Made by a program: the position numbers and the translations under genes. A DNA stretch of 64,000 nt from Sedimenticola thiotaurini (GTDB lineage: Bacteria; Pseudomonadota; Gammaproteobacteria; Chromatiales; Chromatiaceae), in the NCBI RefSeq assembly GCF_001007875.1, contig NZ_CP011412.1, positions 2,914,001-2,978,000 of the forward strand, written 5' to 3'. Of the stretch, positions 38,541 to 48,284 are shown piece by piece. Numbering within the stretch: position 1 is the first letter of the stretch; the number at the start of each line of letters is the position of its first letter. The notes under the pieces were generated by a model. That model ran no database searches. It had not been told where the DNA came from and saw nothing but the letters and a program-made list of their open reading frames with translations.

Positions 38541-40691
38541 ATGGCCAACAAGCCAAAACCAACCCTGGAAGAGTGGAAAAAACAAGCCGAGAAGGAGCTG
38601 CGTGGACGTCCCCTGGAGGCGTTGAACTGGCAGACGCCGGAAGGAATCGGGATCAAGCCGCTGTACACGGCGGCTGACCTGGCGGGCCTGGAGCATGTTG
38701 ATAGTCTGCCGGGTTTTGCCCCCTATATGCGGGGCCCGCGCGCCACCATGTACGCGGGGCGTCCCTGGACGGTACGCCAGTATGCCGGTTTCTCCACCGC
38801 CGAAGAGTCCAACGCCTTTTACAAGCGCAACCTGGCGGCGGGACAGCAGGGCTTGTCGGTGGCCTTTGACCTGGCCACCCACCGGGGTTACGACTCGGAT
38901 CATCCCCGGGTGGTGGGCGACGTGGGCAAGGCCGGCGTGGCGATCGACTCAGTGGAGGACATGAAGATCCTGTTCGACAGCATCCCGCTGGACAAGGTCT
39001 CCGTCTCCATGACCATGAACGGTGCCGTACTGCCGGTGATGGCCAGCTACATCGTGGCGGCCGAGGAGCAGGGGGTGCCGCCGGAAAAGCTGGCCGGTAC
39101 CCTGCAGAACGATATCCTCAAGGAGTTCATGGTCCGCAACACCTATATCTATCCGCCCGAACCCTCCATGCGTATCGTGGCGGATATTATCGGTTACACC
39201 GCGGAGCATATGCCCAAGTTCAACTCCATCTCCATCTCCGGCTACCATATGCAGGAGGCCGGTTCGACCCTGGTGCAGGAGTTGGCCTTCACGATCGCCG
39301 ACGGCCTGGAATATGTGCGCGCCGCCCTGGCCAAGGGGCTGGATGTGGACCAGTTTGCCCCGCGCCTGTCCTTCTTCTTCGCCATCGGCATGAACTTCTT
39401 CATGGAGGCGGCCAAGCTGCGTGCCGCACGACTGCTCTGGTCCGAGTTGATGGAGAAGCACTTCCAGCCCAAGGATGAGCGCTCCAAGATGCTGCGCACC
39501 CACTGTCAGACATCCGGGGTGAGCCTGACCGCCAAGGATCCTTACAACAACATCATGCGCACCACCATCGAGGCCATGGCCGCCGTGCTGGGTGGTACCC
39601 AGTCGCTGCACACCAACGCCTTCGATGAGGCGCTGGCACTGCCCACCGACAACTCGGCCCGTATTGCCCGCAATACCCAGCTGGTGATTCAGGAAGAGAC
39701 CGGTATCACCAAGGTGGTGGATCCGCTGGCCGGCTCCTACTACGTGGAGAGCCTGACCAACGCCATGGTAGAGGAGGCGCGCAAGCTGATTGACGAGGTG
39801 GAGGCGTTGGGTGGCATGACCAAGGCGGTTGAATCCGGTATGCCGAAACTGCGTATCGAAGAGGCGGCCGCACTGCGCCAGGCCCGCATCGACCGGGGTG
39901 AAGAGGTGATCGTCGGGGTCAACAAGTACCAGCTGGAGGAAGAGCCGGAGATCGACGTGCTGGACATCGACAACACTGCGGTGCGGGAGGCCCAGGTGGC
40001 CCGCCTGCAGCGCATCCGTGCCGAGCGTGATGCAACCGCCCACAAGGCGGCGCTGGATGCCCTGGTGGCGGCGGCGAAGGATGGCTCCGGTAACCTGCTG
40101 GAGCTGGCGGTGGATGCTGCCCGGGCCCGGGCCACGGTGGGCGAGATCTCCGATGCCCTGGAGTCGGTGTATAACCGGCACAAGGCAATCACCCGTTCCG
40201 TGTCCGGCGTGTACGGCTCCGCCTATGATGGTGACGACGCTTTTGACAAGATCAAGCAGGAGATCGCTCGCTTTGCCGAGGAGCAGGGTCGCCGTCCCCG
40301 TATGCTGGTGGTGAAGATGGGCCAGGATGGGCACGACCGGGGCGCCAAGGTGATCGCCACCGCCTATGCCGATCTGGGATTCGATGTGGATATCGGTCCC
40401 ATGTTCCAGACCCCGGAAGAGGCGGCGCGCCAGGCGGCGGAAAACGATGTGCACGTGGTGGGTGTATCATCCCTGGCGGCGGGTCACAAGACCTTGGTGC
40501 CGGCCCTGTTGCAGGCGCTGAAGGATGAGGGCGCGGAGGATATTCTGGTAGTCTGCGGTGGAGTGATTCCGCCGCAGGATTACCCGGCCCTGCTGGAGAT
40601 GGGCGTGGCGGCCGTGTACGGGCCGGGCACCAATATTCCGGCCTCGGCGGCGGAAATGCTGGCGTTTATTCGCCGTCGTCAGGGCATCTAG
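38541..40691 (+). CDS. scpA: Methylmalonyl-CoA mutase (single-chain)
   Basis: 716 residues from the ATG at 38541, with GGGAG nine bases upstream. It interconverts (R)-methylmalonyl-CoA and succinyl-CoA with adenosylcobalamin. The N-terminal catalytic barrel is recognised by [20 protein letters not shown] and [20 protein letters not shown]. The C-terminal B12 domain carries DGHDRG with His598 as lower ligand, then [14 protein letters not shown]. It is the homodimeric type like human MUT and E. coli ScpA, not the two-subunit type. It precedes pccB and is served by the MeaB-like GTPase at 44444. Confidence 0.95.
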   Translation: MANKPKPTLEEWKKQAEKELRGRPLEALNWQTPEGIGIKPLYTAADLAGLEHVDSLPGFAPYMRGPRATMYAGRPWTVRQYAGFSTAEESNAFYKRNLAAGQQGLSVAFDLATHRGYDSDHPRVVGDVGKAGVAIDSVEDMKILFDSIPLDKVSVSMTMNGAVLPVMASYIVAAEEQGVPPEKLAGTLQNDILKEFMVRNTYIYPPEPSMRIVADIIGYTAEHMPKFNSISISGYHMQEAGSTLVQELAFTIADGLEYVRAALAKGLDVDQFAPRLSFFFAIGMNFFMEAAKLRAARLLWSELMEKHFQPKDERSKMLRTHCQTSGVSLTAKDPYNNIMRTTIEAMAAVLGGTQSLHTNAFDEALALPTDNSARIARNTQLVIQEETGITKVVDPLAGSYYVESLTNAMVEEARKLIDEVEALGGMTKAVESGMPKLRIEEAAALRQARIDRGEEVIVGVNKYQLEEEPEIDVLDIDNTAVREAQVARLQRIRAERDATAHKAALDALVAAAKDGSGNLLELAVDAARARATVGEISDALESVYNRHKAITRSVSGVYGSAYDGDDAFDKIKQEIARFAEEQGRRPRMLVVKMGQDGHDRGAKVIATAYADLGFDVDIGPMFQTPEEAARQAAENDVHVVGVSSLAAGHKTLVPALLQALKDEGAEDILVVCGGVIPPQDYPALLEMGVAAVYGPGTNIPASAAEMLAFIRRRQGI

Positions 40692-40772
40692 GGGTACAGG
40701 ATTAAACATCTCCCCCGTCCCGGGGGGAGACGTCAGGTGGCGATACCACCGTTCAAGCTTGAGGAGAGATTC

Positions 40773-42305
40773 ATGCAAGAGATGATTAGCCGGCTCGATG
40801 AGAAGCGCGCGGCCGCAGTGAATGGCGGTGGTGAGAGACGCATCAACAGCCAGCATGCCAAGGGAAAACTGACGGCGCGTGAGCGCATTGAACTGTTCCT
40901 TGATCCCGGTTCATTCGAAGAGTGGGATATGTTCGTGGAGCACGGCTGTACCGAATTCGGCATGGAGAAGCAGAAGATCCCCGGCGACGGGGTGGTGACC
41001 GGTTATGGCACTGTCAGTGGTCGACTGGTATTTGTCTTCAGCCAGGACTTCACCGTGTTCGGCGGCTCCCTGTCCGGCGCCCATGCCCAGAAGATCTGCA
41101 AGATCATGGATCACGCCATGAAGGTCGGCGCACCGGTGATCGGTCTGAATGACTCCGGTGGCGCCCGTATCCAGGAGGGGGTGGAGTCCCTGGCCGGCTA
41201 TGCCGATGTGTTCCAGCGCAATGTGCTCGCCTCCGGCGTGATTCCCCAGATCTCCATGATCATGGGTCCCTGCGCGGGTGGGGCGGTCTACTCTCCGGCC
41301 ATGACCGACTTCATCTTCATGGTCAAGGACACCTCTTACATGTTTGTCACCGGCCCCGACGTGGTCAAGACCGTGACCCACGAGAGTGTCACGGCGGAGG
41401 AGTTGGGTGGTGCCCTGACCCACACCAGCAAGTCCGGCGTGGCCGATCTGGCATTCGATAACGACGTGGAAGCGCTGCTGATGCTGCGCCGCTTTGTCAA
41501 CTTCCTGCCATCCAATAACAAGGAGTTGCCGCCGGTCTGGCCGACCGATGACCCGGCCGATCGCAAGATCCCCTCCCTGGATACCCTGATCCCAGCCGAT
41601 CCCCACAAGCCCTACGACATGATGGAGCTGATCACCAAGATCGTTGATGACAACGACTTCTTCGAGATCCAGCCGGATTACGCCGGCAACATCATCACCG
41701 GCTTCGGCCACATGATGGGCTCCACGGTCGGCTTTGTGGCCAACCAGCCGATGGTGCTGGCGGGCTGTCTGGATATCGACTCCTCGAAGAAAGCGGCGCG
41801 CTTCGTGCGTTTCTGTGACGCCTTCAATATTCCGGTGGTGACCCTGGTGGATGTGCCAGGCTTTCTGCCGGGCACCAGCCAGGAGTATGGCGGTATCATC
41901 AAGCACGGCGCCAAGCTGTTGTACGCCTACGCAGAGGCCACGGTGCCGAAAATCACCGTGATCACCCGCAAGGCCTATGGCGGTGCCTACGACGTGATGG
42001 CCTCCAAGCACCTGCGCGGTGATGTGAACCTGGCCTGGCCCACCGCTGAGATCGCTGTTATGGGACCGAAGGGCGCGGTGGAGATCATCTTCCGTCAGGA
42101 TCTGGGTGACCAGGAGAAGATTGACGCCCGTACCGAAGAGTATAGGGAGAAGTTCGCCAATCCGTTTGTCGCCGGCAGCCGTGGCTTTATTGATGATGTG
42201 ATCATGCCCCACAGCACCCGGAAGCGTATCTGCCGCTCCCTGGCCATGTTGAAAGACAAGGAGCTGGAGAATCCCTGGCGCAAGCACGGCAATATCCCGT
42301 TGTAA
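40773..42305 (+). CDS. pccB: Propionyl-CoA carboxylase beta subunit (carboxyltransferase)
   Basis: 510 residues from the ATG at 40773, chosen because GAGGAG lies at 40761-40766; an in-frame GTG at 40737 has no such site. The subunit moves the carboxyl group from biotin to propionyl-CoA, giving (S)-methylmalonyl-CoA. Both crotonase-fold halves show the oxyanion-hole patterns: [19 protein letters not shown] with [13 protein letters not shown], and [19 protein letters not shown] with [13 protein letters not shown]. The strict PccB-type start ([20 protein letters not shown]) is present. The alpha subunit follows after about 150 bases. Confidence 0.94.
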   Translation: MQEMISRLDEKRAAAVNGGGERRINSQHAKGKLTARERIELFLDPGSFEEWDMFVEHGCTEFGMEKQKIPGDGVVTGYGTVSGRLVFVFSQDFTVFGGSLSGAHAQKICKIMDHAMKVGAPVIGLNDSGGARIQEGVESLAGYADVFQRNVLASGVIPQISMIMGPCAGGAVYSPAMTDFIFMVKDTSYMFVTGPDVVKTVTHESVTAEELGGALTHTSKSGVADLAFDNDVEALLMLRRFVNFLPSNNKELPPVWPTDDPADRKIPSLDTLIPADPHKPYDMMELITKIVDDNDFFEIQPDYAGNIITGFGHMMGSTVGFVANQPMVLAGCLDIDSSKKAARFVRFCDAFNIPVVTLVDVPGFLPGTSQEYGGIIKHGAKLLYAYAEATVPKITVITRKAYGGAYDVMASKHLRGDVNLAWPTAEIAVMGPKGAVEIIFRQDLGDQEKIDARTEEYREKFANPFVAGSRGFIDDVIMPHSTRKRICRSLAMLKDKELENPWRKHGNIPL

Positions 42306-42454
42306 GGGATCCGATTCTGCGGGGTCCGCAACGGGCGCTGCTGCAGCAGTCCGGGCAGACGCCGCATGGGCACAGACGGCGTGTCCACCCTACACAATAT
42401 GGCGAGTCGGGATTGAACGGGTTCAGTTTCGGCTAACGAACAGAGACATAAAAC

Positions 42455-44437
42455 ATGTTTAATAAAATACTTATAGCTAATCGTGGGGAGATCGCCTGCC
42501 GGGTGATCAAGAGCGCCCGCAAAATGGGCATCAAGACCGTAGCGGTCTATTCCGATGCCGATCGCGACGCCTTGCATGTGAGAATGGCGGATGAAGCGGT
42601 GCATATCGGCCCGTCCGCCTCTGCAGAGAGTTACCTGGTGATGGAGCGCATTATCCAGGCGTGTCGTGACACGGGCGCCCAGGCGGTGCATCCAGGCTAC
42701 GGTTTCCTGTCGGAAAACTCTGATTTCTGTGAGGCTCTGGAGAGAGAGGGTATCGCCTTTATCGGTCCCGCGACCCTGGCCATTAACAGCATGGGTGACA
42801 AGATCACCTCCAAGAACCTGGCGGAAAAGGCCGGAGTCAACGTGATACCCGGTTATACCGACGTGGTGCGGGACGCCGAGCATGCGGTGGAGATCTCCAA
42901 CGAAATTGGTTATCCGGTCATGCTCAAGGCATCCGCCGGTGGCGGCGGCAAGGGTATGCGGGTGGCCTGGAACGAGGCGGAGTGTCGCGACGGGTTTGAG
43001 CGTGCCACCAACGAGGCCCGTTCCAGCTTCGGTGACGAGCGGGTGTTCATCGAGAAGTTCATTCAGGAGCCGCGCCATATCGAGATTCAGGTGATGGCGG
43101 ACACCCACGGCAACGTCATCTACCTAGGGGAACGGGAGTGCTCTATCCAGCGGCGCCACCAGAAGGTGATCGAAGAGGCGCCCTCCCCCTTTATCGACGA
43201 AGAGACCCGGCAGAAGATGGGCGAGCAGGCGGTCCAGCTGGCCAAGGCGGTGCAGTACCGCTCCGCCGGCACGGTGGAGTTCATTGTGGATGCCGACCGC
43301 AACTTCTATTTCCTGGAGATGAACACCCGTCTGCAGGTGGAGCACCCGGTCACTGAACTGGTTACAGGACAGGACCTGGTGGAACTGATGATCCGGGTCG
43401 CCGACGGTGAGGAGCTGCCGCTCAAGCAGGAAGATGTGAAGCTGACCGGTTGGGCCATGGAGTCGCGGGTCTACGCGGAAGATCCGTTCCGCAACTTCCT
43501 CCCCTCCATCGGCCGACTGGTCAAGTATGAACCGCCAGTGGGTGATAATGTGCGGGTGGATACCGGCGTCTTTGAAGGGGGCGAGGTCTCCATGTTCTAT
43601 GACCCGATGATTGCCAAGCTGATCACTTATGGCGCCGACCGCAACGAGGCGATCACCCGCATGCAGGACGCCCTGGACGCCTACTGTATCCGGGGTGTAC
43701 AGCACAACATCAGCTTCCTGAACGCCCTGATGGTGCATCCGCGTTTCATCGAGGGCCGGCTCACCACCAACTTTATTGCGGAAGAGTTTCCGGACGGTTT
43801 TGACGCCTCCTATGTGCCACACGATGATCCGGCCAAGGTGGTGGTGATTGCCGCCATCGTGCATCGCCAGTACATGGACCGGGCTGCCCGTATCAGTGGC
43901 CAGCTGCGTGGCCATGAGCGCCGGGTACACGATGATTGGGTGGTGGTCATTAACGGCGAGCAGCACCCGGTGACGGTGGTGTCGGCCGATGGGGGCTTCC
44001 AGGTGGAGTACGAGGGGGAGAGTTACACCGTTACCACCGAGTGGCAGCTGGGCCAACTGCTGCTGCATGCAACCATCAACCGCCAGTCGGTCTGTTTCCA
44101 GGTTGAGCGTAAAGGGGCCTGGCTGCGGCTGTTCCATCGGGGTAATCAGACCGATGCCCTGGTGCTGGCCCCCCGTGCCGCTAAGCTGCATGCCCTGATG
44201 CCGGAAAAAGAGGCGCCGGACCTCTCCAAGTTCCTGCTTTCACCCATGCCTGGTCTGCTGGTCAAGGTGTCGGTCTCCGAGGGCCAGGAGGTCAAGGCAG
44301 GCGAAGAGCTGGCGGTGATCGAGGCGATGAAGATGGAGAACGTGTTGCGCGCCGAACAGGATGCCAAGGTATCCGCCATCAAGGCGGCAGTGGGTGACAG
44401 CCTGCAGGTCGACCAGGTCATTATCGAGTTCGAGTGA
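42455..44437 (+). CDS. pccA: Propionyl-CoA carboxylase alpha subunit (biotin carboxylase and carrier)
   Basis: 660 residues. The N-terminal biotin carboxylase uses ATP and bicarbonate (FNKILIANRGEIACRVIKSA; ATP-grasp KASAGGGGKGMRVAW; MNTRLQVEHPVTE). A linker/BT domain follows, then the biotin carrier domain with the attachment Lys626 in AVIEAMKMENVLRAE near the C-terminus. Length and the presence of the BT domain favour propionyl- over acetyl-CoA carboxylase. The adjoining pccB and a carbonic anhydrase gene fit this use. Confidence 0.93.
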   Translation: MFNKILIANRGEIACRVIKSARKMGIKTVAVYSDADRDALHVRMADEAVHIGPSASAESYLVMERIIQACRDTGAQAVHPGYGFLSENSDFCEALEREGIAFIGPATLAINSMGDKITSKNLAEKAGVNVIPGYTDVVRDAEHAVEISNEIGYPVMLKASAGGGGKGMRVAWNEAECRDGFERATNEARSSFGDERVFIEKFIQEPRHIEIQVMADTHGNVIYLGERECSIQRRHQKVIEEAPSPFIDEETRQKMGEQAVQLAKAVQYRSAGTVEFIVDADRNFYFLEMNTRLQVEHPVTELVTGQDLVELMIRVADGEELPLKQEDVKLTGWAMESRVYAEDPFRNFLPSIGRLVKYEPPVGDNVRVDTGVFEGGEVSMFYDPMIAKLITYGADRNEAITRMQDALDAYCIRGVQHNISFLNALMVHPRFIEGRLTTNFIAEEFPDGFDASYVPHDDPAKVVVIAAIVHRQYMDRAARISGQLRGHERRVHDDWVVVINGEQHPVTVVSADGGFQVEYEGESYTVTTEWQLGQLLLHATINRQSVCFQVERKGAWLRLFHRGNQTDALVLAPRAAKLHALMPEKEAPDLSKFLLSPMPGLLVKVSVSEGQEVKAGEELAVIEAMKMENVLRAEQDAKVSAIKAAVGDSLQVDQVIIEFE

Positions 44438-44443
44438 TCCTGG

Positions 44444-45439
44444 ATGGCGTTTGATGCAGAGAGTCTGGCCCGTGACATCCTGGCGGGCCAGCGGCGAGCC
44501 CTCTCCCGGGCCATCACCCTGGTGGAGTCGACCCGGCCCGATCACCGGATCCTGGCCAATGCCCTGCTGGAGCGGTTGACGCCCCACGCCGGCAACTCCA
44601 TCCGCATCGGTATCAGTGGCGTGCCGGGGGCGGGTAAGTCGACCTTTATCGAGGCGGCGGGGCTGCATATCCTGAAACAGGGCCACCGACTGGCGGTGCT
44701 GGCGGTGGATCCCTCTTCGGCTATCAGTGGTGGCTCGATCCTGGGGGACAAGACCCGCATGGAGGAGCTCAGCCGGCACCGGGAGGCGTTTATCCGCCCC
44801 TCGCCGGCGGGCAAGACCCTGGGCGGTGTGACCCGGCGTACCCGGGAGACCATGCTGCTGTGCGAGGCGGCCGGATTCGATGTGGTGATTGTGGAGACCG
44901 TCGGCGTCGGCCAGTCGGAGACGGCGGTGGCCGACATGACCGACATGTTCCTGCTGTTATTGCTGCCCGGTGGCGGGGATGATCTGCAGGGCATCAAGCG
45001 CGGCATCATGGAGCTGGCCGACCTGGTGCTGGTGAACAAGGCGGATGGGGAGATGGCGGCCACCGCCAACCACTCCGCCAGCGACTATATTCATGCTTTG
45101 AAACTGCTGCACCCCCGCACCCGCAACTGGCAGGTGCCGGTAAAGACCTGCTCGGCCCTGGAGAAGCGTGGCATCGCCGAGGCGTGGGAGATCGTCTGCC
45201 GCTATCGTCAGGTACTGACCGAGAGTGGTGAACTGGCCCAGCGTCGGGCCCAGCAGGCCAAGTCCTGGATGTGGAATGAGACCGCCGAGAGCCTGCTGGC
45301 CGCGTTGCGCCAGGACCAACGGGTGGCGCAGCTGATCCCCCGTCTGGAGCAGGCGGTGGTGGCGGGGAGTCTGCCCCCCACCCTGGCGGCGGCGCAACTG
45401 CTGGAAGCCTTTTTGCACGACGACCGTCTGTCGGACTGA
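44444..45439 (+). CDS. meaB: Methylmalonyl-CoA mutase-associated GTPase MeaB/ArgK
   Basis: 331-residue G3E P-loop GTPase. It gates the transfer of adenosylcobalamin to methylmalonyl-CoA mutase and helps eject damaged cofactor. Walker A is SGVPGAGKSTFIE, switch-region motifs are LAVDPSSAISGGSILGDKTR and ETVGVGQSE, and the base-recognition motif is LVNKADGEM. It begins six bases after pccA and belongs to the same operon as the enzymes it serves. The name argK is historical and misleading. Confidence 0.93.
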   Translation: MAFDAESLARDILAGQRRALSRAITLVESTRPDHRILANALLERLTPHAGNSIRIGISGVPGAGKSTFIEAAGLHILKQGHRLAVLAVDPSSAISGGSILGDKTRMEELSRHREAFIRPSPAGKTLGGVTRRTRETMLLCEAAGFDVVIVETVGVGQSETAVADMTDMFLLLLLPGGGDDLQGIKRGIMELADLVLVNKADGEMAATANHSASDYIHALKLLHPRTRNWQVPVKTCSALEKRGIAEAWEIVCRYRQVLTESGELAQRRAQQAKSWMWNETAESLLAALRQDQRVAQLIPRLEQAVVAGSLPPTLAAAQLLEAFLHDDRLSD

Positions 45440-45502
45440 CCGGTCCCGCGGGTTTGAATCTACCGGGTATCCGCTCCCCCATTTTATAGCGAGGTTATAC
45501 AG

Positions 45503-45901
45503 ATGATTGGAAAACTGAACCATGTGGCCATCGTGGTGCCGGACCTGGCGGCGGGCACCGCCATCTACCGGGATACCCTGGGCGCCCGGGTCTCTGAACC
45601 CCTGGCGTTGCCGGAACATGGGGTGACTACGGTGTTTGTGGAGCTGCCCAACACCAAGATCGAGCTGCTCCATCCGCTGGGTGAAAACTCCCCCATCGCC
45701 AGGTTCCTGGAGAAGAATCCGGGTGGCGGGGTACACCATGTCTGTTACGAGGTAGAAGATATTCAGGCGGCTGCCGAACGGATGAAACAGGCCGGAGCAC
45801 GGGTGCTGGGCGATATCAAGATCGGTGCCCACAACAAGCCGGTGCTGTTTCTGCATCCGAAGGATTTCTGCGGCACCCTGGTGGAACTGGAGCAGGCCTG
45901 A
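45503..45901 (+). CDS. mce: Methylmalonyl-CoA epimerase
   Basis: 132-residue glyoxalase-fold enzyme that interconverts (S)- and (R)-methylmalonyl-CoA, linking the carboxylase to the mutase. The start KLNHVAIVVPDLAAGTAIYR holds the first metal His, GGGVHHVCYEVEDI the second, and LHPKDFCGTLVELEQA the last metal Glu. GAGG lies about 13 bases upstream of the ATG. It completes the pathway enzymes encoded in this cluster. Confidence 0.94.
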   Translation: MIGKLNHVAIVVPDLAAGTAIYRDTLGARVSEPLALPEHGVTTVFVELPNTKIELLHPLGENSPIARFLEKNPGGGVHHVCYEVEDIQAAAERMKQAGARVLGDIKIGAHNKPVLFLHPKDFCGTLVELEQA

Positions 45902-45970
45902 GTTTGGTCTTGCCCAGCCTGCCAGACTCATCGATACTGGCCCCCATTACCAGCCAGAGCCGAGATAACC

Positions 45971-46609
45971 ATGCCCAAAATTGAACAGCTGTTTGACTAT
46001 AACGCCGAATGGGCCGCCAGGATCAAGGAGGAAGATCCGGCCTTCTTTGACAAGCTGTCCAAGCAGCAGTCACCGGAGTATCTCTGGATCGGTTGCTCCG
46101 ACAGTCGGGTGCCGGCCAATCAGATCACCGGCCTGCTGCCGGGGGAGATTTTTGTCCACCGCAACGTGGCCAACATGGTGGTGCACACCGACCTGAACTG
46201 CCTGACCGTGGTGCAGTACGCGGTGGAGGTGCTGAAGGTGAAGCACATCATGGTGGTGGGGCACTACGGCTGCGGTGGTGTGGCGGCGGCGCTGGAGAGC
46301 CGCCCCCTGGGGTTGATCGACAACTGGATTCGCAATATCAAGGATATCTATTACCAGCACCAGGAGCGGTTTGAAAACTGTCTCGACCAGGAGGAGCGGG
46401 TGGACATCCTGTGCGAGCTGAACGTGATCCAGCAGGTGGCCAACCTGACCCACACCACCATTGTGCAGGACGCCTGGAGTCGCGGTCAGCCGCTCGCGGT
46501 GCACGGCTGGATCTACAGTATTCGGGATGGCATCCTGCGCGACCTGGATGTCAGCTACGATGCGGCGGGCCAGTTGCCGGCTGTCTACCGCCACAAATCG
46601 GTGAAGTAA
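45971..46609 (+). CDS. can: Beta-class carbonic anhydrase
   Basis: 212 residues. Hydrates CO2 to bicarbonate in the cytoplasm. The zinc ligands Cys42 and Asp44 (IGCSDSRVPANQI) and His98 and Cys101 (GHYGCGG) match E. coli Can residue for residue, including numbering. It follows the epimerase gene by about 70 bases and precedes a thioesterase gene by two. Its position suggests that it supplies bicarbonate to propionyl-CoA carboxylase; that link is inference. Confidence 0.95.
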   Translation: MPKIEQLFDYNAEWAARIKEEDPAFFDKLSKQQSPEYLWIGCSDSRVPANQITGLLPGEIFVHRNVANMVVHTDLNCLTVVQYAVEVLKVKHIMVVGHYGCGGVAAALESRPLGLIDNWIRNIKDIYYQHQERFENCLDQEERVDILCELNVIQQVANLTHTTIVQDAWSRGQPLAVHGWIYSIRDGILRDLDVSYDAAGQLPAVYRHKSVK

Positions 46610-46611
46610 TC

Positions 46612-47058
46612 ATGCAACAACGCCTTGCCCTGCTTGAAGAGACCCTGCATCGTGAAGTCCCCCTGACCCGCACCATGGGGGTCCGGGTGGAGGAGCACGA
46701 CGGTCGGGAGCTGCTGTTTCTGGCCGACTTCGAGCCCAATATCAACATCCACGGTACCGCTTTCGGTGGCAGTCTCTACAGCATCTGCGCGGTGGTCTGC
46801 TGGGGTATGCTGCACCTCAAGTTCGAGGATGAGGGGGTGCCGGCCCACAGCGTGTTGGGGGATGCCCGGATTACCTACAGCCTGCCGGTGCGGGGCGAGA
46901 TCAAGGCGCGCTGCCGTCTGCCGGATGATGGCAGTTACGAGACCTTTATTGAAAGTCTGCGGGCCGGCAAACGGAGCCGGCTGGAGCTGACCGCGGAGAT
47001 CCTGGTGGGCGAGAAAGTCGCGGTACGCTTTGTCGGCAGTTACTCCGCCGCCGTCTGA
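46612..47058 (+). CDS. YiiD/PaaI-like hotdog thioesterase
   Basis: 148 residues from the ATG at 46612, two bases after the carbonic anhydrase stop. It has the hotdog-fold pattern of the YiiD C-terminal thioesterase group: LADFEPNINIHGTAFGGSLY, then YSLPVRGEIKARCRLPDD. Probable substrate is an acyl-CoA or acyl-ACP thioester; which one is unknown. It may release or clear CoA esters made by this cluster. An upstream frame to 46411 overlaps the carbonic anhydrase and was rejected. Confidence 0.8.
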   Translation: MQQRLALLEETLHREVPLTRTMGVRVEEHDGRELLFLADFEPNINIHGTAFGGSLYSICAVVCWGMLHLKFEDEGVPAHSVLGDARITYSLPVRGEIKARCRLPDDGSYETFIESLRAGKRSRLELTAEILVGEKVAVRFVGSYSAAV

Positions 47059-47060
47059 AT

Positions 47061-47094
47061 CGACCGGCCCAGCCGGTCGCCCGGCCGGCCGGGC
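47061..47094. terminator. Tandem GC-rich palindromes between convergent genes
   Basis: CGACCGGC-CCA-GCCGGTCG (47061-47079) is a perfect 8-base stem, directly followed by the perfect 16-base palindrome GCCCGGCCGGCCGGGC (47079-47094). There is no T tract. They sit three bases after the thioesterase stop and 15 bases before the end of the convergent gene. Confidence 0.5.
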
Positions 47095-47108
47095 AACCGG
47101 TTAGCCGT

Positions 47109-48086
47109 TCATTCAACCCCTGCCGCAGTGCGGATAGTGGCCAGGTTGATGGCCGCTATATAGTCAGGCCGGGGGCTGGCCCGGCGGGTAAACTTCTTGA
47201 TAATCCCCTCCAGATTGGGCCGCTTCTCGGCCGGCCCCTCGCCGCTGCCAATGCCGCCACCAAACTCCACGAACAGATTGATGCCGTCATCCAGGGCGCT
47301 CTGCATGCAACCAACCCAGTTGACCGGGTGGAACAGCTGGAAGAAGAGCCGGGACTTGATGGTTTCCGCATCGTCTTCGTGGAAGCCGCCGGTGTAGTTG
47401 GAGAGGACCTTCAGGTTGGCGGCGGAGAAGGTGGCTTCGGCCAACGCCTCCCGGAAGCGTCGGGCCGCCTCCACCATGTAGTAGGTATGGAAAGCGCCCT
47501 CGGTCTTGAGTCGTACCGCCTTCTTCTTGGGCAGCAGTTCCGCCATCTCCGCCGCCAGGGCGTCCAGGTCGGTCCCGGCGCCGCCTACCACGGTCTGGTC
47601 CGGCAGGTTGAGACCGGCGATGCCGCAGAAGTGCTTGTCCGCCAGGGGGCGGGCGGTCTCTAGGTCCACGGTCAGGGCGGCCATTTCACCCTCACCGAAA
47701 TCGCCCATCAGTTCACCCCGCCGCGCCACCAGTTTCAGGGCATCGGCAAAACTGAGCACACCGGCGGTGACCAGGGCGCTGTATTCCCCCAGGCTGTGGC
47801 CGGCGGCCGCCACTGGCTGCAGCGGCGTCTCCGCCAGCTCCCGGTAGACCGTCAGGCAGGCGATGTGATGGGTCAGCAGCACCGGCTGGGTGTAACGGGT
47901 CAGGTTGATCCGGTCGTCCGGGTTCTCCAGGGAGAGCTTGGCCATGTCATAGCCCAACACCTCGCTGGCCTCTTCATAGACCTGGCGGGCGGAGGCGAAT
48001 TCAGCGCACAGGTCGCTGCCGATGCCGGTGTACTGGGAGCCCTGGCCGGGGAATATAAATAGGGTGCGCTGTTCGGTGTCTGACAT
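47109..48086 (-). CDS. Stand-alone malonyl/acyl-CoA transferase, FabD family
   Basis: 325 residues from the ATG at 48086. Acyltransferase-superfamily motifs: FIFPGQGSQYTGIG, the active-site serine in AAGHSLGEYSALV and the catalytic His in TEGAFHTYYMVEAA. It is not in a fatty-acid gene cluster and its C-terminal half (YTGGFHEDDAETIKSRLFF) differs from housekeeping FabD, so it is probably a second acyltransferase with a specialised acyl-CoA substrate. It is divergent from the CoA-lyase gene. The exact role is unknown. Confidence 0.82.
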   Translation of the reverse strand: MSDTEQRTLFIFPGQGSQYTGIGSDLCAEFASARQVYEEASEVLGYDMAKLSLENPDDRINLTRYTQPVLLTHHIACLTVYRELAETPLQPVAAAGHSLGEYSALVTAGVLSFADALKLVARRGELMGDFGEGEMAALTVDLETARPLADKHFCGIAGLNLPDQTVVGGAGTDLDALAAEMAELLPKKKAVRLKTEGAFHTYYMVEAARRFREALAEATFSAANLKVLSNYTGGFHEDDAETIKSRLFFQLFHPVNWVGCMQSALDDGINLFVEFGGGIGSGEGPAEKRPNLEGIIKKFTRRASPRPDYIAAINLATIRTAAGVE

Positions 48087-48284
48087 GCTGTCTCTCTTTT
48101 CAGTGGATGAATCGGGAGCGGGAAGGATAGACATTTCCGTAAATCAGGACAAGCATTGCCCTTGTCACCAGTAGGGGTTCGGGTAGGATAGAGCGCACGT
48201 CGGGTGGCGCGGGGCCGATTACCCATCAGACCGCAGCGGCTCTCCCGTTTAATCCCATGATCTCTCTATCCAACAGGCTTGGTA

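Noticed and set aside
38949-40454. 501-codon minus-strand frame over the mutase gene
   Set aside because: Antisense shadow of a complete, well-conserved mutase gene; no motif of its own.
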